Shown here: positions 58,308 to 64,000 of the stretch, one piece after another
Position numbering within the stretch: position 1 is the first letter of the stretch
Layout: every line of letters starts with the position of its first letter
Assembly: GCA_029204225.1 (NCBI GenBank)
Contig: CM055093.1
Coordinates: forward strand, 31,693,777-31,757,776
Source of the DNA: Diphasiastrum complanatum
Taxonomy: Eukaryota; Streptophyta; Lycopodiopsida; Lycopodiales; Lycopodiaceae
Direction: 5' to 3'
DNA length: 64,000 bases
The notes under the pieces: model-generated
What the model was told of the DNA's origin: nothing
The model's database searches: none
Seen by the model: only the letters and a program-made list of their open reading frames with translations
Program-made: the position numbers and the translations under genes

Positions 58308-60661
58308 GTAAATTTTTTTTTCTGTATATCTGCTTATGGTTACCTGAAAAACGTTTTACGTACAGTTTCCTGAAGGATTCTGTTTGTTCAAAGTTCTTTT
58401 CGAGTTGTGATAATAATTTTTTCTGAAGTTAAGCGCTTTCATTGAATATTTACGTCTTCAATAAAAAGATCCCTTTTAGATCTGCTTAAGGTTAACGTTG
58501 AAACTTTTTCGAGACAAGACTATCTCGCATCACCGATGACCATTTTTTATTGAAGAAAGTTAAATGCGTTGACAGAGCTGAGAGTCTTTTATTGTAACGT
58601 ATCTGATGCATTGGGTCTCAAAACCTTGTGACAAGGTTTGAGGATGTGCCTATGGAATTTGAAATTCAATGCACACGTTCTTGGATGTTTTGACTAAAAG
58701 GTTGCGGACATTTTTAATGGCAAAATTATACCGTTAATTCTGTTCAACTTGCACAAACAAAAAACGAGGTGCTTCTCCACATTTGTATTTCATAGAAAAG
58801 TTTACATGAGCATGCACCCGAGTATCAAATCTCTCCGTCATAGCACATCTTGCAACATATGTCAAATCATAACCTTTCTTGTCCAGAGGAGTCTCCTATA
58901 GTGTTTAGAGTACAGAAGCCTGTTTCAAAGGATGCCTGGACTAAAGTCAGCTCTGTATGTCCCCAAACATTTTATAGCACATTTGTAATAATTATGTGAA
59001 TCTGATGTCAAACATGACATCTATGGACCTGATTTGTGTTATTTTTCTCAAAGGTAGTATGATTACTACACTGCTCCAAGAGCAATTTCAAGATCATGCA
59101 TTCAGGTCCGGTCTATTCAAGTCGTTTGGGATGGTTTCACAGCTCCGTAGTGCAGAACAGGAGCATTCTGTTACAAGTTTGCAAACTCCTTTACTTATCC
59201 CAGGTTTAATCAGTCGTTCTTAATAGAAATCTAGCAGATAAATAGTGCTAACTATTGCAATTTTTGTGCTTCTATACAAGTTGCTGAACTGCATGATGTG
59301 CGATGTTCACAAATATTGTTAATTTGCTGTAAAACGCTGGGGAAAACAAACCTTAATCACAAGTTTTATTTGGGTAGAACAAATGCTATCTTATATGTTT
59401 GCTCTTTGAATGGGCACCACCGTGATCGATGTTCACGAGGAACCGGCCAAGTCCATTAGCCAACCAATTGATTTTAAATTTAAACTTTTTGCAAGTAGCA
59501 GAAAGTCAACCTTTTATAGTAGAAAAGTATTTAGCTTTTGTATATCAAATCGATTATGAAATTGATACAAGTTGAATGTGGGAAATGGAAAAAGAAAGTT
59601 GGCCATTTGAGAAATGAGAAGGAAAGCAGCCTTCAAAAGAAAGAAAGATTGCAACTACAAAATATTGCTTTAGTTTGACATTTTGGTTTACAAGAATTTA
59701 TATAAAGAGTCAATGTTCAAGTTGCTTCTTAAAGTTAGACTCAAGGGCTAGGGTGGGGTGACTCATCTATGCTTCCCTCGCTTTTTTGATCATGATATCG
59801 TTATATCTAATAAATTAGGGGTTTATTCTGTTTCTAATGTACATTAACAAATCAAGTGTGATAGTCACCTCAAGCTGAGTCCTAAGCTCTAGACACTTAG
59901 TTTGACTTGTATCTTATCCATGTATAACGTTTCAAGGCAATCCATTGAGATTTGACCTCGTAAGTAATGGTGAGTAGTTGGTGTTATGGACACACAACTC
60001 CATTCTTCTCTATATTCGGCTTGGACACAATTTCTTATTTTTCTATATATATGCCTCGCAGCTACTTTTGGACACGGTTTCTCGGAACGCAATTTTTTTT
60101 TTCAAACCTGCCAATATGGGTATCATGTGAAAGGATTTCAAAAGAGCAGTTCTATTGCTTGATTTCAGATAGTTAATCCCCAATACCTGCTAGTCATTTC
60201 AATCAGATACTGAAGCAAATTGTTTTTGCAGATACGGATTTGCAGATATAACATTGGCTAATCATTTCATTTGTATCTGCTTTAGTATTATAGAGTTTCT
60301 GGTCCCAGATCGCTGGCGATCCCGAATTGCACAATCCGGATCGTTAATCCAGCGGATCGCGATCCGCTGCAACTCACTAAGTATAAATAGCAGCCACAAA
60401 TTCTGATTTTTCGGATGTTTGACTTGGTGTCTTGAGCTCTTTCTAGAAAGAGTTCTAATTTTTGGAGATCACTTTTTTTCTCTATATATCTAAAATCTAA
60501 TAGACATTTTTTCACAATAATTTTTTTGGTTTTTGATTAGAATTAAGTTCTATTAGTTGCATTGCTCTCCAAGTAGTTGGGCACCCTTCAAAGAGTGATT
60601 TTTTGCTGCTCTTTTATGAACACCTTATTCGAAATCCCTAATTTTATAATGATCAAGAAGT
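58308..60661 (+). other. COI1 intron 1, left part
   Basis: Begins GTAAAT. I searched the + strand for the expected next exon (RKI.TL..EES motif) and did not find it before 64000, so the intron is at least 5.7 kb. It contains short chance ORFs, a GATC-rich palindromic patch at 60305-60373 and then an antisense copia. Confidence 0.55.
60350..60369. repeat. 20-base perfect palindrome (cagcggatcg/cgatccgctg)
   Basis: Perfect inverted repeat in a patch dense in GATC words. Its right half with following bases (60354-60373) matches 27461-27480 at 17 of 20 positions. Confidence 0.85.
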
Positions 60662-61465
60662 TCATAGGTAAATGAGACAGCCAATAGCTTGACAATATAA
60701 AGTAGTATCAAATGGTTCACCATCACCTTGACTACTTAATTTCAGGCCTGTCTCCATAGGTGTAGCAATCGGCTTGCAATCTTCCATCTTGAACCACTTC
60801 AAAATCTGCCCAATGTAGTGTTCTTGAGAGATGAAAATTCCAGCCCCTTCTTGTACAAATTCAAGACCAAGATAAAAGTGCAATAGGCCTAAATCTGAGG
60901 TTTCAAAAACCGTACCAAGATCAAGTATTAAGGCATCAATCTACTGCTCATTACTTTTCGTAAGAATAATATTATCAACATAAAGCAAAATAATGATGAT
61001 AAAATCTGAAGTATGCTTGACATAAAGAGTATATTTGCTAGGACTATTAGTAAACCCACGATCACAAAAGTAGGCATGTATCTTTTGATACCACATCCTT
61101 GGGGCTTGCTTTAGTCCATAAAGTGCCTTCTTGAGAAGACAAACTTTATCTTCTTGGCCTTCAACCAAAAAACCAGCAGGTTGTTGAAGGTACACTTCCT
61201 CATTGAGATCACCATTGAGGAATGCTGTCTTTATGTCAAGTTGCCGCAAACGCCAACCAAAATGGGCAGCCAAAGAGGTTACTACCATCACGGTAGTTAT
61301 CCGAGCGAGGAGCAAAAGCATCCTCATAATCAATCCCCTTTTGTTGAGCATAGCCTTTGGCAACAAGCCTTGCCTTGTAGCTTTCAACGGTACCCTCTGC
61401 CTTGTACTTGATTTTGTAAACCCATTTAGAACCCATTGCCTTCTTCCCATGAGGAAGATCAACAA
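60662..61465 (-). pseudogene. Copia RT (antisense, within COI1 intron)
   Basis: The RT is read in three frames: [20 protein letters not shown] and [20 protein letters not shown] (61236-61436), then [40 protein letters not shown] and FIIIILLYVDNIILTKSNE (60941-61290), then MHFYLGLEFVQEGAGIFISQ and TLYCQAIGCLIYL (60662-60883). The YVDD box reads YVDN. RNase H, tail and 3' LTR are missing; the element ends at 60662. Confidence 0.85.
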
Positions 61466-61475
61466 GAACCCAAAT

Positions 61476-62280
61476 CTATTTCTTCATGAGTGAATCATAC
61501 TCATCTTGCATAATATCCTCCCAACAATTTACTCCCTTGGCCTGCTCATAAAAAACAGGTTCTTCTGCAACGTCTCCATGAGATGTAAGAGCAAAATCTG
61601 AAAAATCTGCATAGTCCACTGATTTTGTAGAGGCACGTGTCTTCCCATGATAAAATGAACTTACTTTGCTGTCCCGCAAAGTCGACAACAGCCATCGTGG
61701 GACTGTTTTAGGCTGTCCAACAACAATGTCTCTTCTTGCAATTTGTTGTTCAAGATCTTCCGACACTGCACTTGCCTGTCCAAGATCTTCCAAAACCGGT
61801 CCTTGCTGTCCAACAGTTTCCGCGTTTGGTTGATTGCTGCCCCTTATCTCCAGAAGAAGATGGTACCAAATCTGGAAAAACTTCAACATTCACAGTATGC
61901 AGGCTGTCCCCCTTCAAGATATGAGTTGGGGCCACATCTAATGAATTCTTTTCATCAAAATGCACATCACGACTAACAATATTTTTGTTAGTGCTCAAAT
62001 TGAACAGCCTATATATAGCCTTTGCTTTCACTACTATAGCCAACAAAAATGCATTTAACTCCTTTATCCTCAAGCTTTGTACGAAGTTTATCCGGAACAA
62101 AAGCATAAGCCTTACAACCAGAAATGCGAAAGTGAGAGATTGAAGCCCAAAACTTGTGAGGTAGCCCCTTTGCTTTGAGCGTGCAACGGGCCATTTCCAT
62201 AAGCGTGCTTTTGCTCGGCAACACCACTTTGTTGAGGTGTATAGGGAGTTGTCATTTGATGTAGAAGTCCCTTCTCTCAA
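61476..62280 (-). pseudogene. Copia integrase C-terminal and linker region
   Basis: At 62009-62227 and 61750-62280 there are pieces of the integrase C-terminal half (TLMEMARCTLKAKGLPHKFW, LRTKLEDKGVKCIFVGYSSE, and KNIVSRDVHFDEKNSLDVAP). At 61476-61889 there is the post-integrase linker (VPRWLLSTLRDSKV, EQAKGVNCWEDIMQDEYDSL). Frameshifts join them. The order agrees with a copia element read toward lower coordinates. Confidence 0.8.
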
Positions 62281-62890
62281 AGAAATGCACCGAACGTACT
62301 CTTGACGTATCCCCCTCCTCGATCGGTGCGTAGGGTCTTCAAAGAATGCCCAAACTGATTTTCCACCATTGCTAGAAAATCTTTGAAATGTTGAAAAACT
62401 TCTGATTTAGCCTTCATAGGATAGATCCATGTAAAATGGGAGAAGTCATCAATAATAGTCACAAAATAGATGCACTTTCCAATGGATTCGGTCCTCATTG
62501 GACCACAAACATCACTATGAACCAAATCAAATTTATCAAAAACCCTTATAGTTCTATCAATTGGAAAAGGTTTCCTTTGAAACTTTCCAAGTATGCACCC
62601 CTCGCATACTTGCCCTTCCGGCTGCTCAATAGTAGGAATATCTTCTACCATATTAAATTTCTTTAGCTTCTTCAAACTTGCAAAGTTGAGATGTCCAAAC
62701 CTTGCGTGCCACAATTCAGCCAACTCCAATGATTGTGATGTAGAAGCAACAAGACATCTAGAGGGAATTCATCGCTCATAGGTATCCATAATGAATAAGC
62801 TAGCATGCATTGTTCCCGAAACAATAATCAAGAGAGATCTTTTGGGATCCTTGACAAGACACTTATCTTCTTTGAACACAATAACTAGTC
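62277..62890 (-). pseudogene. Copia GAG-pre-integrase and integrase core
   Basis: The frame at 62277-62729 has AELWHARFGHLNFASLKKLK, CEGCILGKFQRKPFPIDRTI, DLVHSDVCGPMRTESIGKCI and FVTIIDDFSHFTWIYPMKAK, then LKTLRTDRGGGYVKSTFGAF with the second aspartate (usually SDRG). This is the zinc-binding HHCC region and integrase core. Upstream, 62770-62890 continues the pre-integrase domain (FKEDKCLVKDPKRSLLIIVS). Confidence 0.85.
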
Positions 62891-62892
62891 CT

Positions 62893-63140
62893 TACTTCAA
62901 CATAGTTGAAACACGAAAGAAGATTCTTCTTGATTCCCAGAGTCGAAGAAAAAGACGTTTTGCAGGTATTGCAAGCACAATAACCATGAGATCAAGGAGT
63001 GCCGAATTCTCCAAGCGAATAACGCAGCCAAGCAACCATATCAACATGCAAACATAGTCTTATCATCTCCCCAGGTCGAAGTGGACGAAGGCGCATTCAT
63101 GGTCAAAGATCAAAGCGCATTTTTGGATGAAGAATGATGG
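62893..63140 (+). pseudogene. Inverted copia zinc-knuckle segment
   Basis: On the + strand this stretch reads KKTFCRYCKHNNHEIKECRI (C-x2-C-x4-H-x4-C knuckle of copia gag), followed by a VLSSPQVEVDEGAFMVKDQS linker and a stop at about 63136. The flanking protease (63150-63300) and pre-integrase (62277-62890) are on the - strand. In a normal copia the knuckle precedes the protease in the same orientation, so this segment has been inverted and moved to the other side of the protease. Breakpoints are approximate. Confidence 0.7.
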
Positions 63141-63149
63141 CTACAATTC

Positions 63150-63300
63150 CAATTCCATGAACAGAATAAGATGCATTATCCGCACATTGTACCTTGCTTC
63201 CATTTTGCACTTTCACTAATTTAGTGAATGCTTCTTTGCGAGAAGTCATATGAAGAGTAGCACCACTATCAATCACCCATTCAATGGGCTGAAAATCAGT
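63150..63300 (-). pseudogene. Copia protease
   Basis: The - strand reads WVIDSGATLHMTSRKEAFTK followed by a VQCADNASYSVHGIGIV stretch. DSGAT is the active-site motif of copia aspartic proteases, with the usual H.T follow-up. Confidence 0.85.
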
Positions 63301-63326
63301 AATTTACAAAACAGAACCTGAATTCC

Positions 63327-64000
63327 TCATAGATGTAGAAGTACTAGTATGAGTGTCACCCGCAAAGTTTTACCTCGTTTGCTCCTCTTGAAGAAGCAGC
63401 CCAACAAGTTCATCAAAGGAGAGTTGATGTCCCCTAAGAGAGATCTCAAAGATGAAACAAATGGAAGATAAGAGGAAGGTAATGAGTTGAGAGTAATGGA
63501 AACAAATTGAGCATCCTCAATTATCTCATCAATATTGAGAAGCTCCTCATGACGATCCTTGATCTTCGTCAAGTGATTGGTCACTTGATCCCCTTCTTGT
63601 ATTTGAGATATACCACTCTTGTTGGATTTTTGACTCTATACATCGTATTAAGTGTTTCCCACGCACTTTTAAATGTCTTACAAGATCTAATATGAGGTAA
63701 GATAGATCTTTTCACCGCAAGAGCAACCATAGAATGTGTTTGTGCATCCCTTCTATCCCACTTCTTTTGTTCTGCCGAAGATGTAGAAGATGATGTTGAT
63801 GATGATGATCCACGAGGTGTAGAAGGTGCCAAAGAAGGTACCAACCTCTGCATTTGAACATTCGTAGGTCGATGCCTATCGACGGAGAATGGAGCTGCTG
63901 TGACAGACTCCTGCATTGGCTGCTTCTGCTTAAAATCATGGAATTTGTCTTCAAGGAAGACAACGTCGCAGCTGATTGAAAACTGACCTGTCTCAATATC
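63327..64000 (-). pseudogene. Copia gag (UBN2) fused to a post-integrase-like piece at the window edge
   Basis: At 63327-63584 there is MTNHLTKIKDRHEELLNIDE and SITLNSLPSSYLPFVSSL. At 63581-63800 there is WDRRDAQTHSMVALAVKRSI and FKSAWETLNTMYRV, typical UBN2 gag. Further upstream (63850-64000) the frame reads ISCDVVFLEDKFHDFKQ, which resembles the copia post-integrase SRDVVFDE motif, not a gag N-terminus. The gag start has thus been replaced by, or nested in, another copia piece. Continues beyond the window. Confidence 0.7.

Noticed and set aside
58996-59223. 75-codon open frame in the COI1 intron as a possible exon 2
   Set aside because: It lacks the expected COI1 sequence after HCRK and no LRR pattern is present.

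Overview
This is a stretch of plant nuclear DNA. It is AT-rich and intron-rich, with nested, decayed transposable elements, long (CT)n/(GA)n tracts and an Arabidopsis-type telomere-like motif. Only two loci look like host genes. One is the first exon of a COI1-type jasmonate receptor F-box gene (57817-58307, + strand). The other is a five-exon gene on the - strand (29102-30600) whose spliced product matches the C-terminal half of the UPF0193 (EVG1/C22orf23) family. From memory, that family follows organisms with cilia or flagella and is absent from flowering plants. Together with very large TE-filled introns, this points to a plant with swimming sperm, most likely a fern. That assignment is inference.

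Layout: 349-567 is a cluster of near-perfect palindromes. 951-2330 (-) is the 3' end of a Helitron whose PIF1 helicase is fused to an AP-type endonuclease (Helentron/Helitron2 architecture), and 3293-4929 (-) is an RPA1-like ssDNA-binding gene. 5426-11195 holds Ty3/gypsy fragments, microsatellites and a ~0.6 kb spaced duplication. 11196-14623 (-) is an LTR plus a gag gene with two tandem gag domains. 14797-20136 (+) is a decayed CACTA (En/Spm TNP2) transposase gene that includes a SET-domain fragment. 20740-21310 is a dense array of a 14-bp palindrome. 21335-21895 (-) is Copia RT. 23653-26390 (+) is the 5' half of a LINE with ORF1, endonuclease and a duplicated 5' leader. 26684-27480 (-) is the C-terminus of a hAT transposase. 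28130-28330 is gypsy RT debris. 29102-30600 is the UPF0193 gene. 33100-33790 (+) is LINE RT debris. 33846-36424 (-) is a chromovirus with its LTR. 36475-37425 (+) is a Copia tail with LTR and a gypsy gag fragment. 37443-41413 (-) is an internally deleted Copia with PBS and 5' LTR. 41414-42075 (+) is another Copia tail with LTR. 42100-43310 (+) is a hAT pseudogene. 49395-51990 is gag-like debris between direct repeats. 56399-58307 is the COI1 promoter region and first exon. 58308-64000 is probably COI1 intron 1, containing an antisense Copia (60662-64000) whose zinc-knuckle segment is inverted.

Almost every TE coding region carries stops, frameshifts or internal deletions of catalytic domains, so the repeats look immobile on their own. 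The clearest candidates for something new are the endonuclease-bearing Helitron with adjacent RPA gene and palindromes, the TGCCACGCGTGGCA array, the double-gag gene placed divergently from a SET-carrying CACTA transposase, and the plant UPF0193 gene. All calls come from reading the sequence; no database search was run.
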